DNA of 34,174 nt, taken from positions 1 to 34,174 of the forward strand of contig QBYC01000011.1 of NCBI GenBank assembly GCA_003283025.1, written 5' to 3'. Under the pieces are notes generated by a model. That model saw nothing but the letters and a program-made list of their open reading frames with translations, was not told where the DNA came from and did not search any database. This document shows positions 16,695-24,351 of this stretch, in pieces. Position 1 is the stretch's first letter; each line of letters opens with the position of its first letter. The stretch comes from Pelagibacteraceae bacterium AG-325-C03. Its GTDB lineage: Bacteria; Pseudomonadota; Alphaproteobacteria; Pelagibacterales; Pelagibacteraceae. The translations under genes and the position numbers were made by a program.

Positions 16695-18008
16695 ATGAGA
16701 ACAATAAAAGCAATAATTGCTTCGTTGGCACTTTTCGCAATGTTTGCGGGAACATCTGCCCAAGCAAAAGTAGAAATACAATGGTGGCATGCTTTTGGTG
16801 GAAGACTTGGTGAATTACTTGATGAACAAGTAAACAAGTTCAATGCATCACAAGACAAATACACTGTTGTTCATACTAGAAAAGGTAATTACTCAGAAAC
16901 TCTTAATGCTGGTATTGCTGCATTTAGAGCTGGACAACATCCAAATATCCTTATGGTATTCGAAGTTGGAACAGCAAGTTTAATGGCAGCAAAAGGAGCT
17001 TATGTTCCTATGTACCAACTTATGAAAGATGCTGGTCAAAGATTTAATCCTAATGGATTTGTATCTGCTGTATCTGGTTATTATACAACAACAGATGGCA
17101 AAATGTTATCTATGCCGTATAACTCTTCAACTCCAGTGCTTTGGGTAAATAAAGACTTGATGAAAAAAGCAGGTTTAGATCCAGAGATGGACTTAAGTAC
17201 TTGGAAAAGAGTTGGAAACGCACTTGATGCTGCAAAAGCTAAGGGCATTGATATGCCTTTCTGTACTTGTTGGCACAGCTGGGTTCACCTTGAGAATTTT
17301 TCAGCGTACCACAACATACCGTTTGCAACTAAATCAAATGGATTTGCTGGTTTAGATACTGAGTTAGCATTCAATAGTCCAGTACACATCAAGCACATTC
17401 AAACTTTAGGTAAATGGGCACAAGAAGGTAAATTTAAGTATATGGGTAGAAGAAATGAAGCTGGTAAAAATTTTAGAGCCGGTGAATGTATGTTAATGAC
17501 AGAATCTTCTGCTGGTTATGCTGGTATCAAAAAAGAAGCAAAATTTGAATTTGGTATTAGACACTTACCTTACTATGGAGCAACTGAAGCACCTCAAAAC
17601 ACAATCATTGGTGGTTCATCTTTATGGGCATTATCTGGAAAATCTAAAGAAGAGAATAAAGCTACTGCAGCATTTTTAGCTTTCTTATCTAATACTGATA
17701 TTCAAGCTAAGTGGCACCAAGACACGGGTTATTTGGGTGTTACAACTGCAGCTGCTAAAGCAACTAAAAAAGCAGGATTTTATGAATCAAATCCTGGAAC
17801 TGATTTAGCAGGAATACAGATGATGAGAAATAAAGTTACTCAAAACTCCAAAGGCTTACGTCTTGGGTCTTTTGATCAAATAAGAGGAATTATTGATGAA
17901 GAGATGGAAGGAGTTTACAACGGCAGCAAAACTGCTCAAGTAGCTTTAGACAGCGCTGTAAAAAGAGGTAATGTTCTTTTAAGAAGATTTGAAAGAGCTA
18001 ACAAATAA
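16695..18008 (+). CDS. ugpB: sn-glycerol-3-phosphate ABC transporter, periplasmic binding protein
   Basis: Captures sn-glycerol-3-phosphate or glycerophosphodiesters in the periplasm. Residues 1-24 are a Sec signal peptide ending in AQA. The mature protein keeps blocks of E. coli UgpB nearly word for word, including WWHAFGGRLGELLDEQ, KGNYSETLNAGIAAFRAGQ, FEVGTASLMAAKGAYVP, NSSTPVLWVNKDLMKKAG, NTIIGGSSLWALSGK and KGLRLGSFDQIRGIIDEE. Length 437 matches E. coli (438). It is the first gene of ugpBAECQ, led by an AT-rich 95-base region with a palindrome and a strong ribosome-binding site, and followed by a GC-rich hairpin. Confidence in the family is very high; exact substrate range is inferred. 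Confidence 0.96.
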   Translation: MRTIKAIIASLALFAMFAGTSAQAKVEIQWWHAFGGRLGELLDEQVNKFNASQDKYTVVHTRKGNYSETLNAGIAAFRAGQHPNILMVFEVGTASLMAAKGAYVPMYQLMKDAGQRFNPNGFVSAVSGYYTTTDGKMLSMPYNSSTPVLWVNKDLMKKAGLDPEMDLSTWKRVGNALDAAKAKGIDMPFCTCWHSWVHLENFSAYHNIPFATKSNGFAGLDTELAFNSPVHIKHIQTLGKWAQEGKFKYMGRRNEAGKNFRAGECMLMTESSAGYAGIKKEAKFEFGIRHLPYYGATEAPQNTIIGGSSLWALSGKSKEENKATAAFLAFLSNTDIQAKWHQDTGYLGVTTAAAKATKKAGFYESNPGTDLAGIQMMRNKVTQNSKGLRLGSFDQIRGIIDEEMEGVYNGSKTAQVALDSAVKRGNVLLRRFERANK

Positions 18009-18023
18009 ATCAATTTAATGTAT

Positions 18024-18041
18024 CAGGGGCGAAAGCCCCTG
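18024..18041 (+). terminator. Intra-operon GC-rich hairpin after ugpB
   Basis: CAGGGGC, a GAAA tetraloop and GCCCCTG make a perfect 7-pair stem, 15 bases after the ugpB stop and 19 before ugpA. There is no U-run after it, so it is not a classic intrinsic terminator. The likely role is to protect the 3' end of ugpB mRNA or to attenuate transcription, giving more binding protein than permease, as in other binding-protein operons. Confidence 0.75.
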
Positions 18042-18060
18042 TTATAATTCTTAAGATCAA

Positions 18061-18942
18061 ATGGAAAAAAGAGTTTTTTTTAAAGGCTGGTGGTTACCAG
18101 CACTGTTAGTTGCACCTCAATTACTGATTTCTTTTGTCTTCTTTTTTTATCCATCAGGACAAGCCATTTGGAATTCTTTATTTTTACCAGATCCCTTTGG
18201 ATTAAAGACAGAATTTGTAGGTTTAGATAATTTTAGATTTTTATTATCCGATCCTTATTATTTAGCAAGTTTCAAAACGACAGTTATTTTTTCAACAGCA
18301 GTATCAGTTTCCTCAATGGCTTTAGGTTTATATTTAGCTGCGTTAGCGGATCGATTAATTAAAGGTGCAGGCGTTTATCAAACATTATTAATTTGGCCTT
18401 ACGCTATAGCACCAGCGATTGCAGGAGTTTTATGGTTATTCATGTTTAATGGAAACATTGGTTTAGCTTCTTATTATCTTAAAGCTTTAGGTTATGAGTG
18501 GAACCATACGTTAAAAGGTGATCAAGCTATGTTCTTAGTTATTCTGGCCTCTTCATGGGGAAGAATAAGTTATAACTTTTTATTTTTTTTAGCAGGACTT
18601 CAAGCTATTCCTAAATCCATTATTGAAGCGGCTGCGATAGATGGTGCTAGTTTTTGGAAACGATTTGGTACGATTGTTATACCTCTTCTCTCACCCATCA
18701 CATTCTTTTTATTAGTCGTAAATATTGTTTATGCTTTCTTTGATACTTTTGGAGTAATACATACAATCACTTCAGGCGGACCTGAACAGTCGACCACTAT
18801 ACTAGTTTATAAAGTATTCTCCGATGGGTTTGTGAGCCAAGATCTTGGATCAAGCGCAGCTCAATCGGTAATCCTACTTGTTTTAGTTGGAATTTTAACC
18901 GTCATTCAATTTAAATATATAGAGAGAAAGGTTCATTACTAA
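18061..18942 (+). CDS. ugpA: Glycerol-3-phosphate ABC transporter permease UgpA
   Basis: Inner-membrane permease of the MalF type, 293 residues with about six hydrophobic spans. The EAA loop that docks on the ATPase reads EAAAIDGASFWKRFGTIVIPLL near residue 187. FTSGGPEQSTTILVY-type sequence (ITSGGPEQSTTI) near the end is typical of this family. It starts 52 bases after ugpB across the hairpin. Its stop shares one base with the ugpE start (TAATG), implying coupling. A TATAAT at 18043-18048 could give a weak internal promoter. Confidence 0.93.
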   Translation: MEKRVFFKGWWLPALLVAPQLLISFVFFFYPSGQAIWNSLFLPDPFGLKTEFVGLDNFRFLLSDPYYLASFKTTVIFSTAVSVSSMALGLYLAALADRLIKGAGVYQTLLIWPYAIAPAIAGVLWLFMFNGNIGLASYYLKALGYEWNHTLKGDQAMFLVILASSWGRISYNFLFFLAGLQAIPKSIIEAAAIDGASFWKRFGTIVIPLLSPITFFLLVVNIVYAFFDTFGVIHTITSGGPEQSTTILVYKVFSDGFVSQDLGSSAAQSVILLVLVGILTVIQFKYIERKVHY

Positions 18943-19796
18943 TGGTTGAGAAAAAGAAATCAGGATATTGGTTAACTCACCTTGGTTTAATTCTTGGGGT
19001 ATTATTTATATTCTTTCCAGTTTGGCTTACTTTTGTTGCATCAACCGTAACTCAAGATGCAATTATTTATCCACCATTACCAATGCTACCAGGAACAGAA
19101 TTCTTTGAAAATTATGCTAATGCATTATTCAGAGGTTCGCCAGAGGGATACGGAGCCAAAGTTCCCGTCATAAAAATGATGATGAACTCTGCAATCATGG
19201 CAATTGGAATTACAGTTGGAAAAATAATTATTTCATTATTATCAGCTTTTGCATTTGTTTATTTTAGATTTCCATTCAGGAATTTATGTTTCTGGTTAAT
19301 CTTTATTACTCTGATGCTTCCAGTTGAGGTAAGAATAGTTCCAACTTACGAAGTTGTTGCAAACTTAAATCTATTAAACTCTTACACCGGATTAATCTTT
19401 CCATTAATTGCTTCAGCGACAGCAACTTTTTTATTTAGACAATTTTTTATGACTATACCAGATGAAATGGTTGAAGCAGCCAGAATGGATGGTTGTAGTC
19501 CAATGCGTTTCTTTTTTGATATATTAGTTCCAATTAGTAAAACTAATATTGCGGCTTTATTTGTAATTTTATTTATTTTTGGTTGGAACCAATATTTGTG
19601 GCCACTATTAATGACGACTGATCCTGACATGAGAACCATTGTAATGGCAATTGATTCAATGATACCTACAGGCGATGATTATGCACACTGGCCAACGGTA
19701 ATGGCAACAGCAATGTTAGCTATGGTTCCACCAGTCATAGTAGTAATCAGTATGCAAAAGTTTTTTGTTAAAGGGTTATTAGAAAGCGATAAATAA
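18942..19796 (+). CDS. ugpE: Glycerol-3-phosphate ABC transporter permease UgpE
   Basis: Partner permease of the MalG type, 284 residues, about six spans. The EAA loop reads EAARMDGCSPMRFFFDILVPISK. The GWNQYLWPLLMTTDPDMRTI block before the last helices and the FPVWLTFVASTVTQDAI opening match UgpE. It overlaps both ugpA and ugpC by a single base, so the three are translationally coupled and probably made in equal amounts. Confidence 0.94.
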   Translation: MVEKKKSGYWLTHLGLILGVLFIFFPVWLTFVASTVTQDAIIYPPLPMLPGTEFFENYANALFRGSPEGYGAKVPVIKMMMNSAIMAIGITVGKIIISLLSAFAFVYFRFPFRNLCFWLIFITLMLPVEVRIVPTYEVVANLNLLNSYTGLIFPLIASATATFLFRQFFMTIPDEMVEAARMDGCSPMRFFFDILVPISKTNIAALFVILFIFGWNQYLWPLLMTTDPDMRTIVMAIDSMIPTGDDYAHWPTVMATAMLAMVPPVIVVISMQKFFVKGLLESDK

Positions 19797-20851
19797 TGTC
19801 TCAAATTAGTTTACAAAATTTAAAAAAATCTTTTGGAAAAACTCAGGTTATTCATGATCTGAGTATAGATGTAAAAGATGGTGAGCTGATTGTAATAGTT
19901 GGACCATCAGGTTGTGGTAAATCAACATTATTGAGAATGGTTGCGGGGTTAGAGGATGCTAATGAAGGAAATATTTTAATTGATAATAAAAAAGTAAACG
20001 AGCTTGAACCTATGGAGCGAAATATTGCCATGGTATTCCAAAATTACGCTCTTTATCCTCACATGACAGTATTTGGCAACATGGCTTATGGTTTAAAAAT
20101 TGCAAAAGTGCCGAAAGAAGAAATTGAGTCAAGAGTTCAAAAAGCAGCTGAAATTTTAGAGCTTGGAGAATTATTAGAAAGAAAACCTAATCAATTATCT
20201 GGTGGACAAAGACAAAGAGTTGCAATGGGAAGAGCGATTGTAAGAAACCCTGTGGCTTTTTTATTTGATGAACCCTTATCAAATCTTGATGCAAAATTAA
20301 GAGTTCAAATGAGATTAGAGATTAAAAAACTTCAAACTCAATTAAAAACTACCTCTCTTTATGTAACGCATGATCAAGTTGAAGCGATGACATTAGCTGA
20401 TCGAATGATTGTAATGAACGAAGGCAACGTAGAACATATTGGAACACCTTTAGAAGTTTATACAAAGCCCAAAACTTTATTCACGGCTCAATTCATCGGA
20501 AGTCCAGCGATGAATATTTTAAAAGGGAACTGCGAAAATAATAAAGTGAGTTTTGCAAACAAATCTTCACTTTCAATTAATTCAAAATTTAATGGACCTG
20601 TTAATGTAGGTATGCGACCTGAAGATTTTGAATTAGATCAAAATGGTCCAATCAAATTAAAAGTTGAACTTGTAGAGCTGATCGGAGCTAATACACTTAT
20701 TCATGGTAAACTTGAAAATAGTAATGAAATTTTAGTTGCAAGTATCTCAGGTGTTGTTAATGAAGATACTATTGGAAAAAATATAAATCTTTCCATTCAA
20801 AATGACAAACTACACCTGTTTGATACTAATACTGATTTGAGGATTAATTGA
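19796..20851 (+). CDS. ugpC: Glycerol-3-phosphate ABC transporter ATPase UgpC
   Basis: Cytoplasmic ATPase of the MalK/UgpC group. Walker A GPSGCGKST (36-44), Q-loop MVFQNYALYPHMTV, signature LSGGQRQRVAMGRAIVRNP, Walker B FLFDEPLSNLDAKLR and switch His in VTHDQVEAMTLADR are all intact. A C-terminal TOBE-like regulatory region begins about residue 240 (MRPEDF). Length 351 is normal. It overlaps ugpE by 1 base and ugpQ by 4 bases. Confidence 0.95.
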   Translation: MSQISLQNLKKSFGKTQVIHDLSIDVKDGELIVIVGPSGCGKSTLLRMVAGLEDANEGNILIDNKKVNELEPMERNIAMVFQNYALYPHMTVFGNMAYGLKIAKVPKEEIESRVQKAAEILELGELLERKPNQLSGGQRQRVAMGRAIVRNPVAFLFDEPLSNLDAKLRVQMRLEIKKLQTQLKTTSLYVTHDQVEAMTLADRMIVMNEGNVEHIGTPLEVYTKPKTLFTAQFIGSPAMNILKGNCENNKVSFANKSSLSINSKFNGPVNVGMRPEDFELDQNGPIKLKVELVELIGANTLIHGKLENSNEILVASISGVVNEDTIGKNINLSIQNDKLHLFDTNTDLRIN

Positions 20852-21780
20852 TCAATCCATTTTTAACGAAGCCTAATTACATAAGAATATACGGCCACAG
20901 AGGAGCTAGAGGTGATATTGTTGAAAACTCAATCTCTGGTTTTAAATATACTTTTGATCTTGGTATTAAAGCTGTTGAGTTCGATGTTGTAATTTCAAAA
21001 GATAATATTCCAACGATATTTCATGACTACAGATTAAATCCAGATTTAGTTAAAGATGCCTCAGGGAGCTGGATCACAGATAAAAGCATGAAATTAGTGG
21101 AACTGACTTATGAGGAAGTTAGTAAGTATAGTATTGGAAGTATAAAGCCCGAAACAAAGTACGCAAAAAGATTTAAAAATCAAAAACCTATTACAGGTGA
21201 AAAAATACCAAAATTAACTGATTTCTTTAAATTAGTGACGGAAGACAAATATAAAGATGTATTTTTAAATTTAGAAATTAAATCAACTCCCACACAAGAA
21301 AATGTAACACCTGACCCAGAAAAAATGGTTTCCTTAATCCTTAAAGATATAAAAGATTTTAAACTTGAGGACAGAACTTTAATCACTTCTTATGATTTTA
21401 GAATTCTTTACGCCCTTAAAAAACAAAATCCAAATATTTTAAGAGGATTTATAACCCTGCAACAAGGTCTTTCAATAACGAAAAAGAATATTTATGAAAA
21501 TTCTCCGTGGATGGTTAAAAACTATCCTATGGAAGAATTATTTTTGCTTCCTAATATAATTAAATCATTAGAAGGGCATGTGTGGAGTACTTTCTACCGT
21601 GATGTTACAAAACAAAATGTAGAATTAGCACATAAGCATGGTCTTGCGACTTGTGTTTGGACAGTGAATAGAGAACAAGATATTATTCGAATGATTGAGT
21701 ACGGTGTAGATGGAATTATAACTGACTATCCAAAAAAAGTTCAAGAAATTTGTAAAGCAAAAAATATTTCTTGGTTTTAA
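20848..21780 (+). CDS. ugpQ: Cytoplasmic glycerophosphodiester phosphodiesterase
   Basis: Hydrolyses glycerophosphodiesters to glycerol-3-phosphate and an alcohol. The TIM-barrel metal and catalytic residues appear as YGHRGARG (His17, Arg18), VENS (Glu26), AVEFDV, TIFHDYRL, and LEIKS further on; the C-terminus has VWTVN and DGIITDYP. There is no signal peptide, so it acts inside the cell on material brought in by UgpBAEC. The start is TTG, set by the 4-base TTGA overlap with the ugpC stop; no ATG lies nearby before the HRG motif. Length 310 is longer than E. coli UgpQ (247), mainly from an insert around residues 60-130. Confidence 0.9.
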   Translation: MINPFLTKPNYIRIYGHRGARGDIVENSISGFKYTFDLGIKAVEFDVVISKDNIPTIFHDYRLNPDLVKDASGSWITDKSMKLVELTYEEVSKYSIGSIKPETKYAKRFKNQKPITGEKIPKLTDFFKLVTEDKYKDVFLNLEIKSTPTQENVTPDPEKMVSLILKDIKDFKLEDRTLITSYDFRILYALKKQNPNILRGFITLQQGLSITKKNIYENSPWMVKNYPMEELFLLPNIIKSLEGHVWSTFYRDVTKQNVELAHKHGLATCVWTVNREQDIIRMIEYGVDGIITDYPKKVQEICKAKNISWF

Positions 21781-21789
21781 TTCTAAAAC

Positions 21790-21816
21790 TTGATCTTTTT
21801 ACGTTCTTGATATAAA
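21790..21816 (+). promoter_or_regulatory. Possible promoter upstream of a 45-residue ORF
   Basis: TTGATC (21790-21795) and TATAAA (21811-21816) are separated by 15 bases, slightly short for a sigma-70 promoter, and lie just upstream of the ATG at 21824. This would give a very short leader. Weak evidence in AT-rich DNA. Confidence 0.3.
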
Positions 21817-21823
21817 TACACGC

Positions 21824-21961
21824 ATGGCAAAAAAAAAATATCAAAGAAATTGGTTAGAAAGAAAATTGGATGAATATAATCATACAATGGAACTTATTAG
21901 GACTATTCTACCTTTTTTAATCCTTTTGCTACAAATTTACATACTTACTAAACTTATTTAA
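21824..21961 (+). CDS. Small single-span membrane protein (45 residues), unknown
   Basis: A short open frame lying between ugpQ and the next gene. It starts MAKKKYQRNWLERKLDEYN, a basic and amphipathic segment, and ends with one hydrophobic helix, TILPFLILLLQIYILTKLI. The basic N-terminus followed by a C-terminal anchor suggests a tail-anchored inner-membrane microprotein with its N-terminus in the cytoplasm. The coding pattern (composition switch from charged to hydrophobic, a promoter-like TTGATC/TATAAA upstream, the frame filling the gap) supports a real gene. I do not recognise a family. Confidence 0.55.
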   Translation: MAKKKYQRNWLERKLDEYNHTMELIRTILPFLILLLQIYILTKLI

Positions 21962-21980
21962 CACCTCGTTAAATATCAGT

Positions 21981-21986
21981 TATAAT
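21981..21986 (+). promoter_or_regulatory. Putative -10 element giving a leaderless mRNA
   Basis: A perfect TATAAT is followed by exactly six bases before the A of the ATG at 21993, so the usual initiation point would coincide with the start codon. No Shine-Dalgarno is present. A clear -35 is not visible. Confidence 0.4.
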
Positions 21987-21992
21987 CTCATA

Positions 21993-22220
21993 ATGACTTT
22001 ATTGTTTTTATCACTAGCAGGTATCATTGCTATTATTGTTATTCTTGTATCGGCAAAATTTATTAAAGCTGGATTTGAGGCAAGAAGTGAAGTTAAAGAC
22101 CAAAAGACGAATGAAAATGTTAGCCAAGAAGATGAAGAAATTTTAGATAAATTAAAAGAAAAAAACCTATCTCCTGAAGACCTTAAAAAAATTTATGAAG
22201 ATCTTCAGAAGAAAAAATAG
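21993..22220 (+). CDS. Small membrane-anchored protein (75 residues), unknown
   Basis: Residues 2-20 form a hydrophobic helix (LLFLSLAGIIAIIVILVSA), followed by a strongly charged cytoplasmic tail with alternating Glu/Lys, SPEDLKKIYEDLQ near the end and a Lys-rich terminus. The tail looks helical and could be a protein-interaction segment. It is followed by the convergent PiT gene only 9 bases away. I do not recognise the family; superficially it resembles small SHOCT-like or CcoQ-sized membrane proteins but no diagnostic motif is visible. Confidence 0.65.
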   Translation: MTLLFLSLAGIIAIIVILVSAKFIKAGFEARSEVKDQKTNENVSQEDEEILDKLKEKNLSPEDLKKIYEDLQKKK

Positions 22221-22229
22221 TCTTGATTA

Positions 22230-23198
22230 TTAAAATAATCCTCTAGGAATTATAAAGTAATGTATCGCAAGCACGATTGCTACCGAAACACTTAATCCAA
22301 ATATCATTTTAACAAAGTCTTTTCCAATTAGTGGAAAGACATATTTGAATTTATAATCCTTGTTCATAGTTGAAATTGCCAACTCTCTTCCACACAATAA
22401 GCCTACGAACACCCATGTCGTTGACATTGGTAAATCATTCAACTCTTTGAAGTAGAAAAGAACTGCAGCATAAATCACGTTGATGATCGTTGCTGATCGA
22501 GCGTATCTCGTTCCAGTTTTTTCTAATACAACCTGTTGTATCGAGCCACCTCTAATATAGAAGATATAAAAAAGTAGAACGGTAAAGTATGTTATTACAA
22601 TTAAAAGTAATGAAAAATCTAATTGTCTAGGTAAGTACACAGCAATGTTTGCAACATCATGTGATAACCAAACCCACCATAACCAGCCTGAAGATACCCA
22701 AACTGAATTTCGCCAAAAAGCAATCCATTTATCCCCTTTAACTTCATCAAGTTTCTCATTAATAAATTTAGAAACTGCAATCCAACAGAAGTAAGCAACT
22801 GTTGCCGCTATACCATAACCTACAATACTTTTCACAAGCATTTTTTCCAAAACAATTGTTGAGGCAAACGCAGATAAAACTAAAAAAGTTGTAGATACTG
22901 GGATACCTATTCTTGTTAGTGCCAATAGAATTGCAGGCGCAACTGCGTGGTACCACTGAATTTCTTGGAAAGGTATTCTTGTTAATCTTCCGTAAGAAAT
23001 ATCTCCATCATAACTGTACCAGCCCCAAGTTATTGCAACAATCATTACTAGTGATGCAGCACTTGCGAGCGTGTACCATTTAAACCATTTTTGCTTTGAA
23101 GCAATAAAAGTTCCGAGTGTTTGTATAGAGTCGTTAGCGATTACACTATAACCTGCTAATCCGAACCCTATAATCGTGTATATTAACGTAAGTTCCAT
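22230..23198 (-). CDS. PiT-family inorganic phosphate transporter (compact)
   Basis: Sodium- or proton-coupled phosphate permease family. The two inverted PiT repeats are visible: IANDSIQTLGTF near residue 20 with PVSTTFLVLS near 118, and SHDVANIAVYLP near 187 with PMSTTWVFVG near 270. These correspond to the GANDVANA and PVSTTH signatures. At 322 residues with about nine or ten spans it is much shorter than E. coli PitA (499), lacking the large central loop. A Shine-Dalgarno-like AAGGA (complement of 23205-23209) precedes the ATG. Located near the ugp operon, it suggests a phosphorus-uptake neighbourhood. Substrate could be another oxyanion. Confidence 0.82.
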   Translation of the reverse strand: MELTLIYTIIGFGLAGYSVIANDSIQTLGTFIASKQKWFKWYTLASAASLVMIVAITWGWYSYDGDISYGRLTRIPFQEIQWYHAVAPAILLALTRIGIPVSTTFLVLSAFASTIVLEKMLVKSIVGYGIAATVAYFCWIAVSKFINEKLDEVKGDKWIAFWRNSVWVSSGWLWWVWLSHDVANIAVYLPRQLDFSLLLIVITYFTVLLFYIFYIRGGSIQQVVLEKTGTRYARSATIINVIYAAVLFYFKELNDLPMSTTWVFVGLLCGRELAISTMNKDYKFKYVFPLIGKDFVKMIFGLSVSVAIVLAIHYFIIPRGLF

Positions 23199-23465
23199 AT
23201 TATTTCCTTTTTGTCATTTTTTTATTGTTATTCTTGACATCCGAATCGTCATACTTAATAAAACTTTTAAAGGATGTTTAAAATTTATCTAGTAAAGAAT
23301 TTATTAATTTTTTTTTTGAATAAGCCTTGGATCGCTTATAAAAATTATTTGACTATTTGCAAATAAATTATCTGTTATTAAGAATATTTATCTTAAAAAT
23401 TTAATAACATTATATTTCAAAAACTTAATTAAAATCAACCAGTTTCACGTGTTCATTTCACGGGA
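23199..23465. other. 267-base intergenic region upstream of the PiT gene
   Basis: This is the longest non-coding stretch in the window. It holds the PiT ribosome-binding site, one GAATC (GANTC) site at 23243-23247 within the presumed PiT promoter, and a direct repeat TTTCACG at 23443-23449 and 23456-23462 that includes CACGTG. I find no tRNA, no open frame worth calling, no convincing Pho box and no intrinsic terminator for the upstream MIP gene. Confidence 0.6.
23443..23462. repeat. Tandem TTTCACG pair, 13-base period
   Basis: Two copies of TTTCACG begin 13 bases apart, right after the stop codon of the MIP channel gene. The spacing is not quite one or two helical turns, and no regulator can be named. 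It may be a 3' structural element: CGTG and CACG can pair across seven bases on the minus strand. Confidence 0.35.
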
Positions 23466-24116
23466 TTATTTTTTGTAAAAAATTTTCTGAATTATAAATA
23501 AAGCTAACAAACCACCTATAATTTCTGCAACTATGTAAGTAGGTGTATTTAAATAGTTTATACCTGTAAATGTATCAGTGAAAGTTCTAGCTAATGCAAC
23601 CGCAGGGTTAGCAAAAGAAGTTGATGAAGTAAACCAATACCCAGCAGTAATATAAGTTGCAACGGATGCAGCAACTGCAACAGTTCCATTTTTAAGTGAA
23701 CCAAATATTATGAAAATTAAACCAAAAGTTGCTATAACTTCTGCAATAAAAATATTAAACCCTGGTCTAGCTTTGCTTGATAATTCTATAAAAGGTAAAT
23801 CAAACATAAAATTTGCGAGCATTACTCCCAATAGACATCCTAAAATTTGGGCACTTATATAAGTAAAAATTAAGTCTTTTTTAACTTTTTTTGTGAAATA
23901 CATTGTCATTGTAACAACAGGATTAAAGTGAGCTCCAGAAATATTTACAATTGAATTAATTAAAACAAACAATCCTGCACCAGTGGCAAGAGTATTAGCT
24001 AATAACATGACTGCAAAGTCTCTAGTCAAATTTTGAGCCATTATCCCGGAACCAACTATGATCATGACTAAAAAAGCACTACCTATAAATTCACCTATAA
24101 ATATTCTATTTTTCAT
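23466..24116 (-). CDS. MIP-family channel (aquaporin/glycerol-facilitator type)
   Basis: Six-span channel for water or small neutral solutes, 216 residues. The two half-helix boxes are ISGAHFNPVVTM (NPV, in place of NPA) and SFANPAVALAR (NPA with the selectivity-filter Arg). The N-terminal GEFIGSAFLVMIIVGSGIM is typical of bacterial MIPs. The atypical first box suggests a solute other than, or in addition to, water, but the substrate cannot be read. It overlaps the 75-residue membrane protein gene by 4 bases, so the two are coupled. No arsenic genes accompany it. Confidence 0.87.
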   Translation of the reverse strand: MKNRIFIGEFIGSAFLVMIIVGSGIMAQNLTRDFAVMLLANTLATGAGLFVLINSIVNISGAHFNPVVTMTMYFTKKVKKDLIFTYISAQILGCLLGVMLANFMFDLPFIELSSKARPGFNIFIAEVIATFGLIFIIFGSLKNGTVAVAASVATYITAGYWFTSSTSFANPAVALARTFTDTFTGINYLNTPTYIVAEIIGGLLALFIIQKIFYKK

Positions 24117-24340
24117 TGAATTAACAATTGATAGAATCCTATTAAAAATAAAGGAATTTGTAATCCGAAGTTTGTAAGAATAGCTTTATCTTTTGAGAGA
24201 AAACCAGCAATAGTCCAACCTACAACTCCCGCTCCATGAAACATAATATTAATAGGGTACATATTAAGATTGGTAAGCAGTATTCCTGTTAGAACTAAAA
24301 AAGTGCTTAACCACTTAAGGTATTTTTTAATAAATTCCAT
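24113..24340 (-). CDS. 75-residue membrane protein, unknown
   Basis: About three short hydrophobic helices (residues 8-26, 30-47 and 53-73) with HGAGVVGWTIAGFLSKDKA in the middle. No family is recognised with confidence; the pattern resembles small DUF-type membrane proteins of marine Alphaproteobacteria. Its 4-base overlap with the MIP channel gene suggests a coupled product, perhaps an accessory subunit. It starts 11 bases after gcrA. Confidence 0.7.
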   Translation of the reverse strand: MEFIKKYLKWLSTFLVLTGILLTNLNMYPINIMFHGAGVVGWTIAGFLSKDKAILTNFGLQIPLFLIGFYQLLIQ

Positions 24341-24351
24341 TTGAGTTTGAA

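Noticed and set aside
17260-17280. Cys-Thr-Cys in UgpB as part of the CxC pattern
   Set aside because: UgpB is not a Cys4 zinc protein and its E. coli homologue has no cysteines there, so it does not bear on the zinc-knuckle observation.
22173-22207. CTGAAGA...TCTTCAG stem near the end of the 75-residue ORF as a terminator
   Set aside because: The arms are inside coding sequence, the loop is about 20 bases and no U-run follows.
23199-23465. PhoB box upstream of the PiT gene
   Set aside because: Isolated TGTCA and TGACA words are present but not as 7-base direct repeats at the 11-base spacing of a Pho box.
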